64,000 nucleotides of DNA from Diorhabda sublineata (lineage: Eukaryota; Arthropoda; Insecta; Coleoptera; Chrysomelidae), in assembly GCF_026230105.1 (NCBI RefSeq), contig NC_079478.1, forward strand, positions 10,307,653-10,371,652, read 5' to 3'. The number at the start of each line of letters is the position of its first letter. Positions within the stretch are counted from its first letter, which is position 1. Below the pieces are notes generated by a model. The model made no database searches, was not told the DNA's origin, and worked only from the letters and a program-made list of their open reading frames with translations. The position numbers were made by a program, and so were the translations under genes. Shown piece by piece: positions 43,150 through 56,049 of the stretch.

Positions 43150-45765
43150 TATTCATTTAAATGTATTGGTTAAAAGTACAAATATCTATCTAACATAACC
43201 TAACCATAATTTGAAATATTTTTAATGATTATTTGATTCTTTTATCTACTGAAAAACCCACTAATTAGAAAAATCGATGTTAATTCAAGGAAAAAATTAT
43301 TTTGAAATTCCTTCTAAATAAATTTTCTTTTATTAGGAGATATTCGAGCTTCGTTTAAAATTCTCTGTAATTATTCTGATGTCAATATGTTTGATTTTTT
43401 GGGGACGTAATTGTAGGACTTTCTTTTCAAAAATGAAAGTAATTTCTGATACGAGGATATATCAGTGTTATTTTTATACTGATAGTACTTCGCAACATTG
43501 AATATTGTGACCAAAGTGTAGACGCCTTAAAAGTTTTCGACAACTCTTTTTTCCGGCAACAAATTTATAGTTACTTTTCCGGTTTTTTTTTCGATATCTC
43601 TGGCGGAGTATTATTAAAATCGTCACTCCTGTCAGTATCCATATTATTTATTATAAATTGCTATAATTATGTCCTACTGAAATAGTATTTAATAAAAACC
43701 ACAAATGAAAACTACCTTAAGAATTTAAAAAACTTAAATTTTGACTTTGCAAAGGAAAATATTAACTTATTTAGAAATAATTTCGTATTTTTTATGTTAT
43801 GAATTTAATTTTATTCTCAATTTTCAAATTGTTTGGCATTATTAGTAAAATTAAGAGTTAACCTTTCATTTTAATTCTACTATATAATATTATAGGGCAT
43901 AAGATTTTCTACAATTTAAGAAAGTTCACAATTTTTTTGTGAGAACCAAAATGAAAGAGCTATCAGCCTAAAACACTCGACTTTCGAATTCACAAATATG
44001 TAGTTGAAAGCTGCGCCACGCCACAAGCTCCAGCGAAATTTATGACAGAATTTGTGGATCTTCAGTCGATATGTTTTCGATTAGGGACAATATTTTTTAT
44101 GGGCAAAAAGTAATGTTGGTCAATTTTTTGACCTCACCTTCCCCAATTAGTTGGAATGATCTAATCATAACCCGAAATTGCAAAACTTCAGTTTGAAGTA
44201 ATGCGAAACTTTTTGAATAAGTGGAATGAATAAGACAACTATTAACATTGTGTAAAATACACACACCTGATAAATGATAACAGCCCTTAAATTATTAATC
44301 AAAAATTGGTTAAAACTCCATATGATTGAACATCTAATTAAATAAGATTATTAGTTCCTGATTATTATATTTGTAAGAAAAATAGAACTAAAAAACTTAT
44401 TGTTTGGGCAGGTAATACATTTTCTGCAAGTATTGAAGAAAAAGTCTTTTCACTATTTTTCGAGAAGAGAAGTATATCAGTGAACTTGAAATAAATATGA
44501 TACTGGAAAACACATGCATTACAAATTTGGGCTAAAGTTTGAATCAACAAACGCTTCAAATATTGTTCTTTTTGTTACAAAACATTAAAAAAAATATGCC
44601 GAAACATTATCGCATGTTTTCAAAATTGAGCAAATAAAATTTTTTTACGATATCCCTATAGTTTTTATATAGACACTTTATTTGTGTGGTGATAAGTTGA
44701 ATATATAATATTTATTTTGTACTTTGACATGCAACTACTACGTTTTATAAGTTAAAATAGCCCAAAACGCTCGGAAACATACAAATTTTGCGGCCAAGAA
44801 TTAACTGTTGTCATACCACTAATACAGCAAGTTTTGTATTAAGTTTAAGTTGCACTTTTTGAGATAGACATAATTTAGATGGTTTTCTAACCAGTAGTGG
44901 TTTCTATAGCTTCATCCGTCAAGAATATTTCATATATAGTGGGAATCAATCTTCAGTAACTAATAATTTCAAGTTCTTAGTGACAAAGTTCCTCCTGCAT
45001 AAATATAATTTTTTTGTGTCAAATTCCTAACGATAGTGGACTGACCTTATATATAAAACTCACGCCTGAGTTCTATCCTTGTAACGTGACTACGCATTTA
45101 ACCATCTATCAAACCCGCCAAAAGGTTGACGTTTAATTCACGTGATAACTTAAAGTATTATATTCCCTTGAAATGGAACGCGGCGGAAATATCAGATTTT
45201 AAACCGCATTAAAGGGATGCTTTCTCTATCATCAAAGATGTGTTTCCCAACCTCTTTTTGTATAAAAGCAGTATGTCGTGTCAGTAAACTAGTTAAATGT
45301 ACAATCTGGCAAATGTTTTTCAAAGAATATCGTTTAATTTTATTGGATAACACTAGGCTACAAAAAAATATTTTTTCCTCTTGGATAAGATTATGTAATT
45401 TGTAATTCTTATAGAAAAAAATAAATAAGATAAGTGAAAAAAAATTTGAGTCACTTTTTGTGAGAAATAAATTTTTTCTTTTAAAAAATCTTAAGTGTTT
45501 ATGAATATCCGGTTTTATTATCAGCACTAAAAAAACATGTTTTTTTAGAACGATTCATATGTTCTCTCTCTCTAAGCTTGTCCCTTGAACCACCCATATT
45601 TTATGAAAAAACTTTAGGTGGAAATGTAAAAAGGATATATTACATCCCAACTCATGAGGATAGTCCCAGAAGGATTTGGTCCAACAAAGAAAACACAAAA
45701 AGTTTTGAAAAAATATATAATCATTATTTTCAACGTAATCTCATTTTAGTTCCATACCGCCTTTC
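43150..45765. other. Long intronic stretch without recognised gene
   Basis: About 2.6 kb, AT-rich. A minus-strand ORF of 111 codons at 45192-45527 is rich in Lys, Phe, Ile and Asn and shows no motif; I regard it as a chance frame. Confidence 0.45.
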
Positions 45766-45769
45766 CTAA

Positions 45770-46840
45770 TAAGAATCGTCAAGATCCTCCAAATTTACAT
45801 TAAATGCCGACAACACTTCTTTGTTAAAAAATTTCTGTTCATTTTTTTAAAGTCTCGGAACAGAAAATAACTCGAGGGGGCTAAATGTGGCAATTCAAAC
45901 TTTAATTCATTAATTTTGGCCATTGCAATAAAGGATGTGTAAGCTGGTGCATTGTCTTGATGAAACCACAATTTTTCTTAGCCAAATGCGACCGTGTTAG
46001 CTTAATTTTTTAGTTCAAACAGTACAATAAGTTTGCCTAATAATAATAAATTGATAGTTACTCCTTTTCCAAGATAGTGAATGAAAATTATCCCACGCAC
46101 ATCCCAAAATCCCGACTACATGACCTTGCCTGCAGATGGAACGGTTTTTGCCTTCTTTGTACCCGATTCTCTTTTTTCGGTTCATTGTTTTGATTGTTCT
46201 TTTGTTTTTGGTGTGAAGTTATGGATCCACGTTTTATCCAAGGTTTCGAAAAGTTGCAACAATTTCTATGAAACAATGCCAAATACTCGATGGAAACATC
46301 TTCACGACGCAGTTTTTGTTCCATAGTGAGCAAACGCGACAGCGTCTTGCATTCAGCTTTCTCTTTCTCCAAATTTTCGGATAATATGTGATGTACCGTA
46401 CTATGTCTACTAGCTTGCGTACCTTTAGCGCATCCAGTACCGCTTTTAGTCCGGGAGCAACAGAAATATACGACCAAGTTTCTCTTAAGAGGAATATTCA
46501 GCTGGGAGGAAATGACTGAATTTCTTTTTTTTTTGTCGTGCGTTTATCCCATCCATCGATCCACATCTGACGTTCACTAGGCTTTTTTACACAATTCTCT
46601 GATACATATCATCAATTATCTATCGAAAGGAAATAACTAACCAAATTTTTACCTGGCTCCATAGCTATTTGTGGTTTTTCTCGATATTTCTGTAGTCTTC
46701 GTCACCTCATTTAGTCGATCACTGCGATGATGATCTCCGCAAGTCGTACAATCTCGTTCACACTCTACTACCCAATTTTTTACTGTTGATAACGCAAAAA
46801 CAGTCTCACCCTTCCAAGAAAAGTATTATCACAAAACGAC
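45770..46840 (-). pseudogene. Mariner transposase relic, longest copy in the window
   Basis: Read from 46840 down on the minus strand: FALSTVKNWVVECERDCTTC, HHRSDRLNEVTK (N-terminal second helix-turn-helix), then in the ORF at 46088-46477 LTMEQKLRREDVSIEYLALF, then the DDE region (WIKRGSITSHQKQK, a changed form of the WIHxYTPExK block; FWDARGIIFIHYL), and finally HLAPSSYFLFRDFKKMN, corresponding to DLAPSDYFLFxxLKK. All mariner landmarks are present in order, but with frameshifts and altered catalytic residues. The inverted ends were not found. Confidence 0.8.
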
Positions 46841-46844
46841 GACC

Positions 46845-48615
46845 AATTTTTCGTTCAATAATGATGGTTGCGAATCAAATACTAAACAACGTGGCATCTT
46901 CAAATTTAAAACATATGCTGTATAGATTGTGTACTTTCTAATACAGTACAGAGCTACCAAATAAGAGTAGAAAAATATACATCATGTTGTGATAACACTT
47001 TCAAACAATATAATTGATTTCGTGCAACTTTTTTGTCTACCCTGTAAGAAAGCCCATTGTATTGGAAGGAACGTTGATGGAAAAAATATAAAAGATACTT
47101 CAAAGGATTTCATTCAATCATATCCTGTGAATTTTTCAATACTGTTCGAATGTGTCGTTCGATTGTTGTCAGAACGAGATTAGAGAAACGTGAATTGAGT
47201 ATTTACTTCTACACATCTATGTGTACCATTCTGAAGACTAGTTTTAGAATCAAGTTTATTTGCTATAAGAGAATTCAGATCACTTTGAACATCATCTCGA
47301 AAATAAGTTAAGTAAATAACTAATAACCATTTAGTGTTACGAGGGTTTCATAAAAATATCTCATTTCTCAAAATTGTACACACTTAATACAGCGAATTTT
47401 CAATTTTTAAACCACCCAAGAAATATTATTCGCAAGATCAGCAAAATATGCGTTTGTCTATGCTATCACCAAACTTGTCTGAATTGCTCTCCACCAAGTT
47501 AAATAACATAGACCTATTCAAGCTTTATTTACTGTGACATATCACTTGACAAAAGTTAGCTATTGATCAACATGAAGCAATAGCGTCATTTGCATTGGGG
47601 TAGGTTTTCCGTATGTAATGTTCAAAGGAAAATAATGTATACCCATTCGATTATGATATTTACTAAATTATCTATCTCAATCACTTCTTTTTGTCGATAC
47701 CTAGGCATAGGGACACAGATTTTATTAACTATTTCTGGTGTAGTTACAGTGAATGATTGTCCCGCACGATAAGCATCATATTTGTTTACATGGACACTTT
47801 TCAAACCAAATAATTACAAATCCATCCATGGGATGTAGGATTTGCCGCATAATATCCACTCAACTTTTTTTTTTCTCAAATAATACTGTTGAGTTAATTT
47901 AGCTTCAACGACAACTGACATGAGTAAAACACCTTGTGATCTGCTATTTATCTGGGATTCGTGTTCGATGTTATTTTTTCACAATATCCGAAACCAGTTT
48001 CTTAAATGCTCTATTACTCTATTTGATCTTAATCTTAATCTCAACATAAATTGCAGAAAGAGATATTACTTCATCATATATTGGTTATGTTACTATTTGA
48101 TTACTTTTTCGTTCAAATATTAATTACATCATCTCAGAATAGCCACCTTGGATATTTAAATATGTTTTTCCAAATCCGGGAAACCTCTTATTATCAAAAA
48201 GTCTAGTTTTTGATCGATTTCGTTACAAACTTGAAACAAGTGACTAGATCTTTTATTAATTATGTCTCAAGGGGCTCGGTTTGTCTTATCAGTTACCAAG
48301 GATGCTTTTGGTGGAAATTTAATCTACATCGAATACACTGAATGATCAATACTCTTATCAATATTCTGTTTATGAACGACATCGCCTATCTAGACATCAG
48401 TGGTAAAATATGTCTGTTTAGAGACGATACTAGTTTCTCTTGGAGAAATCCTGATCTCACGGCACTTCATAGGAACATATATATTGACCTAATCACCCTT
48501 AAATCTTATATCTTCTCTGTCTCAACGTTTCTAAAACCAAAGTTTTAACATATCAAAATACATTGCTCCTTTGTTTCTTTAATAATACCACCATTGACCA
48601 CTGACCACCATCGAA
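46845..48615. other. Intronic stretch without recognised gene
   Basis: AT-rich sequence. The minus-strand ORF at 47622-47804 and the other small ORFs have no recognisable motif. Confidence 0.45.
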
Positions 48616-48619
48616 TCTC

Positions 48620-49310
48620 TAAAATTGTTGTGGACAATTCCTTGAAATGGGAGTGACAAATTTCTAAAAAATTAAGATCCTCCTGTTTTCCGCTGAGGTA
48701 AGTTTAGAAAGCACTGAACTTATCTACCTCCTTAACAGTTTATTATGCCCTTATTGAGTTGCATCTTTGATATGCCATTCCCTTTTGGGGTACATGTGGT
48801 GCGATTCAATTTGAGTGAATCTTCAAACTACAAAAGAGAGCTGTAAGATATTTACTCGGACTAAAAATTCTGACTCTTAATTCCGTATTAATCTTTGAAT
48901 CCGTTTGCCAAATTCGTCAGCGCGTTTCTCCAATTCCATAAAGATCGTTGCAAGACTATCCACTTAGGAATACGGAGCACGACCTTTACCTACCTACTCC
49001 ACGTTCAGAATTAGTTAAGGGCTTAATATTTCACAATGTAAAAAAATGCACAATCACTTGCTAATTGAAATCAAATTGATATCATCTTTTCCCGCATTTC
49101 GCAATAATTGGAGGGAATATTTACTGGAAAGTGTATGGGTATGCTGCATACTGGTTTAATTTTGCTATGAACTTATATACTAATTATTACCTATAATTTT
49201 GTTATTCATTGTAGATTTCTTTTGTATATTGAAATTTTATTGTATTTGTATCTTTCTTTAGTTATTTTTATGTTGGTTTTTTACTTTTCACAATCTTTTG
49301 TCTCCCTCTC
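48620..49310 (+). pseudogene. LINE 3' end, third LINE family (copy 2)
   Basis: This is a second copy of the LINE at 30190-30890. Shared blocks include the FWGTCGAI-like region, then CGAGCACGACCTTTACCTA-like sequence (near 30505 and 48976), and the tail from ATACTGGTTTAATTTTGCT onward. It lacks several segments present in copy 1 and has more frameshifts. Same strand as copy 1 and as CASK. Confidence 0.72.
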
Positions 49311-49314
49311 TTTT

Positions 49315-50316
49315 ATAATGAATTTATTTAACAAACGTGATCATAGAACGAATGAACACAGAAACAACTTTGTATATTTAATAATTTGTTAATGGTTAAA
49401 CTTTACGCATGAAATGAACAGTATATACTGATTATTATAGTAGTGTGGGCATTAAACGTGCCTTATAAACCTAAATTACTTAAGGAAAAATTTAGAAATC
49501 AATTGCTGATACCATCATATCTCTAATCTGACCAATAACTCATCTTGACTAATAAAGTTTTCCTCTACGTTATTACAATTGCTAATTATAAACTGCAATA
49601 TCTGAAATTGGAAGCAGATTAATATGAGACCTCTCCGTATCTCTGTCATTACATCAAATTTAGGTCGATTCCTGAAATTAAGTTGATTGGATGTAGGACG
49701 TACAATGACTATGGAGAAGCATCTGATCGAGTGTCATACCCGTATCTGATAAGAGGAGCTTCAGGGCACTATTCTCTAATAAATTGGTCGCGAACCATTG
49801 ATTTCGAGACTATTAAGAAGTCTCTACTGTAATGATAAAATACTGAAATTTCCTTTTATATACTGTTTGTGCCAAATTAAGGGCCGAAATGTTAATGCTC
49901 AAGCAGTAATCATCACTTTACTCGGTCCAAAATATATATAAAACACATTATATTTTAATCCAATAAATGATGAAAACTGAATTTGATGAAGAGGGAAAAA
50001 AATAAAAACAAAATAAGGCACTTTTTATATCTCTGGAGGAGTCAGCGCGCTGCAGCGTTAGGTGCAGTCTTGATTTGCGACTATATACGAAAGTGGCATG
50101 AGAATTTAAAATTTTGGAATACTCTCTTCCTCGTATCAGCAAAGCTTGCACTTGCATTATATCTAAACGAAAACTGGACAACGGCCGAGACGTCCCAATT
50201 GTATTTGATTTTTAATCGCAAAAATGTAGGGCGTTTCATGCGAGAAAATTCAGAAGGTGATCGCTTGTATGAAATTAAGATGGTCTTCCTTATAACAAAA
50301 TTTGCTCATCCAAACT
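49315..50316. other. Intronic stretch with an unassigned 120-codon ORF
   Basis: The ORF at 49983-50345 (+) opens in a Lys-rich stretch and contains SQRAAALGAVLICDYIRKWH. It matches no family I know. Its 3' end runs into the foldback element at 50317, so it may be part of one mobile element. No second supporting signal was found. Confidence 0.35.
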
Positions 50317-50612
50317 CTTTCCGAGATATCACTCTTAAAAGGTAGTGACTACCATTGAGCTTTTATTTTTTTTTCTGAAATTTCAGTAAAGATACAAACT
50401 TGAAATTGTATAAATTTCGTGCACTCGCAAAGGACTAATCACTGGTATTTTTTCAATTTCACCCACGTATAATGTAACAGAAATATTGAAAAAATACCCG
50501 TAGTTAGTGCTTTGCGAGTGTACGAAAACTACAGAATTTCCAGTTTTAGTATTACTGAAATTTTGAAAAAAAAAACAAAACTTACTACCTTTTAAGGGTA
50601 ATATACGGAAAG
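50317..50612. mobile_element. Foldback element of about 300 bp
   Basis: The left half, beginning ttccgagatatcactcttaaaaggtagt in outline, is repeated inverted at the right, where ACTACCTTTTAAGGGTAATA ends near 50600. Matching blocks continue inward: GTGCACTCGCAAAGGACTAA (about 50430) pairs with the complement of TTAGTGCTTTGCGAGTGTAC (about 50495). The two halves form an almost complete palindrome with a short centre around 50460. It encodes nothing. Confidence 0.8.
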
Positions 50613-52160
50613 GGGTGGGATATCCTAAGTAAACCCCTAAATTGGGAATCCTGGAGCGAGCAACTAGTGAACTATCTAGGTATACAGAGCGATATGGCGA
50701 ATATGGTGGGCCTTTCCAAATGGAAGCGCTTTGACAAATTAAATCATAAAAAATTGTCCAACAACTAATTTAGTTGTTTTAACAATCTTACTATCTATAT
50801 CTATCTATACTTATATAACATGTTATAACGTCACAAGTGCTTCCAAATAATCAATTTTAATTACTTATTAAGGATTACATTGAGTTACAAGTGAAAAATA
50901 ATAATCAATTATATACATACATAATCAGATTTGTTTTTCTCTGGAAGCGCTTCTGGAACTGTTATTTTGTCCGAATGTGTGTTTCTCGTATACTCAAAAA
51001 CCGTGTCTTTAAATTCTTGGAATTCGTTTTCAAAACTCTTTCCTAAGAAACGACTAACTGCATATTAAAAGCCTTCATAAATACATGTTAAGTATTCAAT
51101 GTTTCCTAAAGAAATTCAGAGTTTCGCTCACCACTGACTGATTAATTGCGTCTGCGTTTTCTGCGTATATAGAGGCGATGAACATCCAATTGCCTCGCTT
51201 ATTTCTAAACTAATAAATTTCCGAGGTGATTATAACACGTTTTTTGATTGCATATACTTCAAAATATGGCTACTATCGTATCATATATTGTTGGATCCTT
51301 CGAAAAAAGAAGGGATTAAAGGTCGAAACCTTCTAGCAACACGCCACGCCACCCCACGCCATGTGTCGAATATATAATTCAATTGTCCGCGTACACCCAC
51401 CAAACGCCACCCCTAGCTACGCTACGTCAACCCATGTGGGACGATTCAAAATGTTCAGTTGTAAATGGAAAAATATATGCACACATTTTAGACACGTGGC
51501 ATTGGGTTACGTGAAAAATAATAATCGAATAGTTACAATCAGTAACATGAGTTTCCCACCCAGAAGAAATACTTTCTTGACCATGAAAATCATGATCTTG
51601 GTTATAATGTGAATGTTTTATCGTTGACCAGTTTTACAAGAGCAATTTTGTTTTCTTTCAATTTGGATCTGAAGAAGAAATGAAATGGGAATACCACAAA
51701 TATTGTCAGTTATTATGAGTTCGTCTACTTTTTTCAAAAGTATAAATCTTTTAGCGATTTTAGCAGGATTTTACCTAGCCTAATCAAGCTACCTGCAAAC
51801 AACTGTTTCAGCAAAACCGTTTTGATATGATGCTCAAGTTGCTGAATAATGGTTTAAAGATGAAAGTAGTCCTATAGCTGGGTGTTCACTGTATTGCCGT
51901 AATCAAAACTTACACTATCCTCCACAGACTCTCGCTCAGTCAATCCATTAAGTTGCTTTGAACAAGGTCCCACATGCAAACATCGACTTATTTTTTTCAG
52001 AATCGCAAAATACACTACGGATTTTCTCTAAACTAATATGAGAGGTGAGTGATAAGGTTTGTTGAGTTTACATGATGAACTAATACCCCAGCGACATTTA
52101 CTTTTTTTTAAATGGAGATGATCATATAACAAATCTGGAATATCTGGAACCGTTGGAGAT
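50613..52160. other. Intronic stretch without recognised gene
   Basis: AT-rich, except for a C-rich patch of repeated CACGCCA/CGCCACC units at 51340-51420 that overlaps the ORF at 51361-51612. No motif recognised. Confidence 0.45.
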
Positions 52161-52165
52161 ATTCA

Positions 52166-52334
52166 TACTGAACACACTGTTTACACTATCACTACACCAA
52201 CAATGACAATTACACTGTAAATTTCCAGTTTACCCTCAGTATCTGAAGGCGATAACTTTGTTATAGAAATGCGCTTCAGATAGTGTAGTTTTGAGTGTGT
52301 AAGTGTAGTGGTAGTGTAAAAAGTGTGTTCAGTA
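52166..52334 (+). mobile_element. Penelope-type terminal piece with hammerhead-like core
   Basis: The outer ends are inverted: TACTGAACACACTGTTTACA (52166) and TGTAAAAAGTGTGTTCAGTA (about 52315-52333). In the middle lies the motif CTGAAGG (52243-52249), stem II GATAAC/GTTAT with a TTT loop, GAAA (52266-52269), TGCGCTTC and AGATAG. This is the hammerhead ribozyme order stem I, CUGANGA, stem II, GAAA, short stem III, stem I. Here the last core A is G, so activity would be impaired. Penelope-like elements are known to carry hammerheads with very short stem III in their terminal repeats. Confidence 0.65.
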
Positions 52335-53445
52335 CATAAAAAATCTCCTATCAAATCTCGAGTGCTTAAAAATTTTGATTGGATAAAGTCGATACGCTAT
52401 AAGTGCATTTACATATGAAACTTTTTTGGAACGAAAGATTTATGACAGATTCTTTATCCGATATTTTTGTCTTAAGCGAAATTTTTCAGTCTGTCTAAAA
52501 TAACCAAATAATTCTGTATACTCATAAAAAGATTATGTTAAAAAATGAAAATGATTATGTAATAGAATGTTTTGTTTATTTGTTGGGTCGGAAACTTTTC
52601 AGACAACTCTCGTATAATCACTGCCATATAAGACAACCCACGTATGTGGAATTATTCAAAAGCATGTTTGCTTTGTTTCTTTTTCTTTTTTTTAAATAAT
52701 TTTCATAGTAAAGGAGTTATGGCCTGTTGTCCAAGTAAAAATCATCCTAAATATTCTTCAGTTGAATGAAAGTTCTGAAACATATTTCAAACATCCTTCA
52801 GCACATAGAAATTTGATTTGTTCAACTTTTCTCTCCAAAGTTCCTTTCCTTTGATTTTGAATGTAACTTTGATCCCCAATCGTCAAATATTGAATGCGAG
52901 TTTTGATTGCATGTACATATAACCGCACGTGAAACTACAGAGAAGAAAGTTTGCTAACTTGTAAAACAGTGGTTAGGAGTTGGAAGAGATAAGTATCAAC
53001 TGCTACTTCTTGTTAAGAGAGTAATTTAGTTTTTTCATTACCAGTTGCCACTTTCTGTGTTTAGGCTTTGCCAGGTGAGTTCAGTTCAATAGAAAATAAC
53101 GGTGGTTTAGTAAACAATTCGACATCCTTACACTAATGGCAATGGAGTTCGGGGCAAGTAAATGTACTTACATCCTTTGGAGTATATAACATTTGTTTCC
53201 GCAGAATTTATTTCTAGATTTGTATTCATTTAATTCTGAACTTCTCACATGAAATTACGAACCGTTTTAATCAGTTTCTGTCTTACAACCCGTTAAGGGC
53301 AATCGATACCCTTTTGGTAACTGAAAGGTACACACTGTCTTCAAAACAGTGTCGAAATGTGTTGTTCAAATTATATGAAACAGAAAAATAACACATCACT
53401 CAATAAGTAGTGTGACTAACTAGGAAAAACAAATTATTTGCCAAA
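52335..53445. other. Intronic stretch without recognised features
   Basis: AT-rich sequence; no assigned frame or repeat. Confidence 0.5.
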
Positions 53446-53449
53446 AATC

Positions 53450-53762
53450 GATTTTAGTCATCAATGTAATCACTTTAAAGAGCAATACAATCATTCCAAC
53501 ATTTCTCTTACTTCTCGATGCCGTGCTTGAAAAGGATTTGTCTTTGCCTCAAAATAGGCTTCAGTTTCAGCAATTATTTCTAAGTGGAGGGCATTTTTTT
53601 GAGATCAGCGAATAGCCAGTAGTCACTGTAGCCAAATCCGGGCTATACGGTGGATGAGGAAGCAATTTAACAATCGTAGCCATCGATTTGTAAATCGGTG
53701 AATTATCTTGGTGAAACATTGTTTTTGTCTTTGACATATGAGTCCGTTTTTCCTTGATTTAT
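53450..53762 (-). pseudogene. Mariner transposase C-terminal fragment
   Basis: Minus-strand frames give YSPDLATVTTGYSL-like sequence (RDLAPCDYxLF block, altered), then ETEAYFEAKTNPFQARHREV and EMLE, the C-terminal helix of mariner transposases (AETEAYFEAKxxxxYxxGIEKLExRWxxCI). CITLxGDYVDE near the end is also visible in changed form. The last acidic catalytic residue lies in the altered block. The rest of the element is absent. Confidence 0.7.
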
Positions 53763-53764
53763 AG

Positions 53765-55772
53765 TATTTTGCTCATTGACAAAAGCTCCAGTACTTATAT
53801 CTTAAGACCAGGAGAGACAAGTCGCATAGCCCCCTGATAGCTACCTCACTTTATGAAGTTGTTGTTATCTCACTGGTAAACAATAAAGGAGTTATAACAG
53901 CAATATGCGATGAAATAATAGAAGAAAATATAGAATCAGATTTGTTTAGAAGGGAATATGGAGAATGCAGAATACTAATTGGCACAAACTACATGGGGAT
54001 ATAATATCAATTAGGCATAAACCTAGATCTAGATTACACTCAAAATTCTAGAAAATGGAAATTATAAACGATGCAAAAGTCATACGAAAGGAACAAGAAC
54101 AAAGTACATCCGACTGGCAATAGCACTATGGCACAAGAACAAACATTAATAACAACAATGTTAATATCGGCAACAGAAATAACAACAAATACATACAATA
54201 ATTGTTCGGAAAATCCTTAACCAATAAAACCGACCAAAAAATGAAATTGTTTTGGTATGCCTGTGGTCTAACAATGCCGTCATGTCGACAACCCAAGAGA
54301 TGGAGGAAATCGATTATACTAATAATAAGATCTTTCTGAAAAACATCAAAGAGCTCGAAACTATGGAAAGCGGTGCTTCTATTCACAGTTCAATTTGTTT
54401 AAAAATTTCTAGTACACAAAGTTGTTATACCGAATGTTCCCCTAGTAGAGAGAGTGTGAAAGCCCGAGTCATAATAATACTTTTTTGCTTGGTAATCTTC
54501 AATACAAATAATCATACAATCCCTATGTAGATATTAGAAAAAAAAGGAGCCTTAGAAAGGACTACTGTTCTTAAAAGAACTATTTGCGTTCCACTCACTC
54601 AAAAGCAAAAATTTACATACATAAGAATTGGGGATTGACTCTCAATTAAAGAAATATACCTGACAGTTTCTAATATCAATGTTTTCTTCAAGATCATATT
54701 CTCTATGAATCTCGGTAATTCGTTCAAAATGTTACGAATGCGTCTCCGCCCTGAAACCAATCCTGCCTAGATTATTGGAATTCTAAAATTCGGTGGAAAT
54801 GCGACAGCTTTGATGTTCGTTGCAAATACCCGGAATCCGTTTGACGTTTGTTTTATAAATGTTTTTATTATAGCAGTTTGTTTATTTAGATTGTTTCTTT
54901 TGATTAATACCTAGGAAGGTCTATTTATTCATTTACTTTGTTTCTTTATTTTCTAAAACTTTTTTCTAGTTTATAATAAATAGTCGTAGTGAACAGACCG
55001 AAATAGAAGTAATAGACGAATTTAAATAAATTATTTAAGTTAGTTGAGTGTTATTGATAAATGAAATATTATAAGTTGTGTAGTGTAACGTATTTAAATG
55101 AATTAAGAAGGTGTGAGACAGTGTTTATTAATTCACCCAACGAATAGAAATCGTAAAAATAAAGAAAAAAGAAACATTACAAAAATAAGACGTTTTCGAA
55201 AACTGCACCGAGCCTGGAAAAATATTCAACTGTAGTTAAAATTGAGAAAATCAAGTTTGCAAACAAGTTTCCACGTTAAGGGGGAAAACTTTTGCACAAC
55301 ATGGAACTGTTCAAAGAGAACATTTTCCATTCTTTTGATGTACTTGAGAAAACAATTCAAAACGAAGTATTTTCCATAGTTAATTTATATACATATGTAC
55401 TAAATTCCGGTATATCATTTTTTACTTCATTCTGGTTCTTGAGATTTATCCTTATATAGAAAAAAAGAAGTTGTACTACATGATTTGCAATAATTCGAAA
55501 ATTTGCTCTTTGATTGAAGTAATAAAAGCACATAGGAGTTGGGGAAATAATATACAAATCATTTTTTCAAGAATATTTCTAGTCTTAAATGAAGATATTC
55601 AGAATGCTTTGGCGAAGAAACATTTTTAATATTTTCACAGAATCTTAATTAGATAATTTTCCCATTTTCTAAAAAAAAAGGAGACTGAACCAAAACGTCA
55701 AATAAGGATTGAACAAAGTAATATCTAAATTAATCACTAGTTGTATATTGATAGATGATCTTCTTGTTTCAG
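53765..55772. other. End of CASK intron 4, no recognised gene
   Basis: AT-rich. Overlapping ORFs at 54126-54386 (minus) and 54252-54530 (plus) have no motif known to me. The acceptor ttgtttcag ends at 55772. Confidence 0.5.
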
Positions 55773-55891
55773 CTGTTTCGCAAATACTTGACTGTTTAGA
55801 CGATATATACTGTCTACAAGAAACGCAACCCCACGAGAGAGCTCATCTTTTGGAACTATTGGAAGACACTCGTCTCCACGTATTACTTGAG
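55773..55891 (+). CDS. CASK: CASK internal exon E: first L27 domain
   Basis: The exon lies between ttgtttcag and gtgggt. Its first two bases finish the Ala codon begun in exon D, then 39 codons follow. It encodes AVSQILDCLDDIYCLQETQP, HERAHLLELLEDTRLHVLLE, the three-helix L27 segment. In CASK the first L27 binds SAP97/Dlg-type partners. The AVSQxLDxLxxI and LHxLLE landmarks are present. The donor gtgggt is weaker than the other donors. Intron 4 before it is about 21.6 kb. Confidence 0.94.
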
Positions 55892-56048
55892 GTGGGTATA
55901 CTGCATTTTCTAATCTTTAATTTCTTAATACAAAGCGTGAGATTTAGGTTCCGGAAATTTCTCAATTAAAAATAAGCAAATAAAGTTTAACACATTTTAT
56001 TGTAGACCTCTAGTCTCCATTCAAATCACACAATGAATGTTTCTACAA
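55892..56048. other. Start of CASK intron 5
   Basis: AT-rich sequence without feature. Confidence 0.5.
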
Positions 56049-56049
56049 T

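Noticed and set aside
45192..45527. 111-codon ORF on the minus strand
   Set aside because: Composition is typical of AT-rich chance frames (Lys, Phe, Ile, Asn, Leu), with no motif, no neighbour and no splice context.
46081..46326. Plus-strand ORF of 81 codons
   Set aside because: It is the shadow of the mariner transposase frame on the minus strand (46088-46477).
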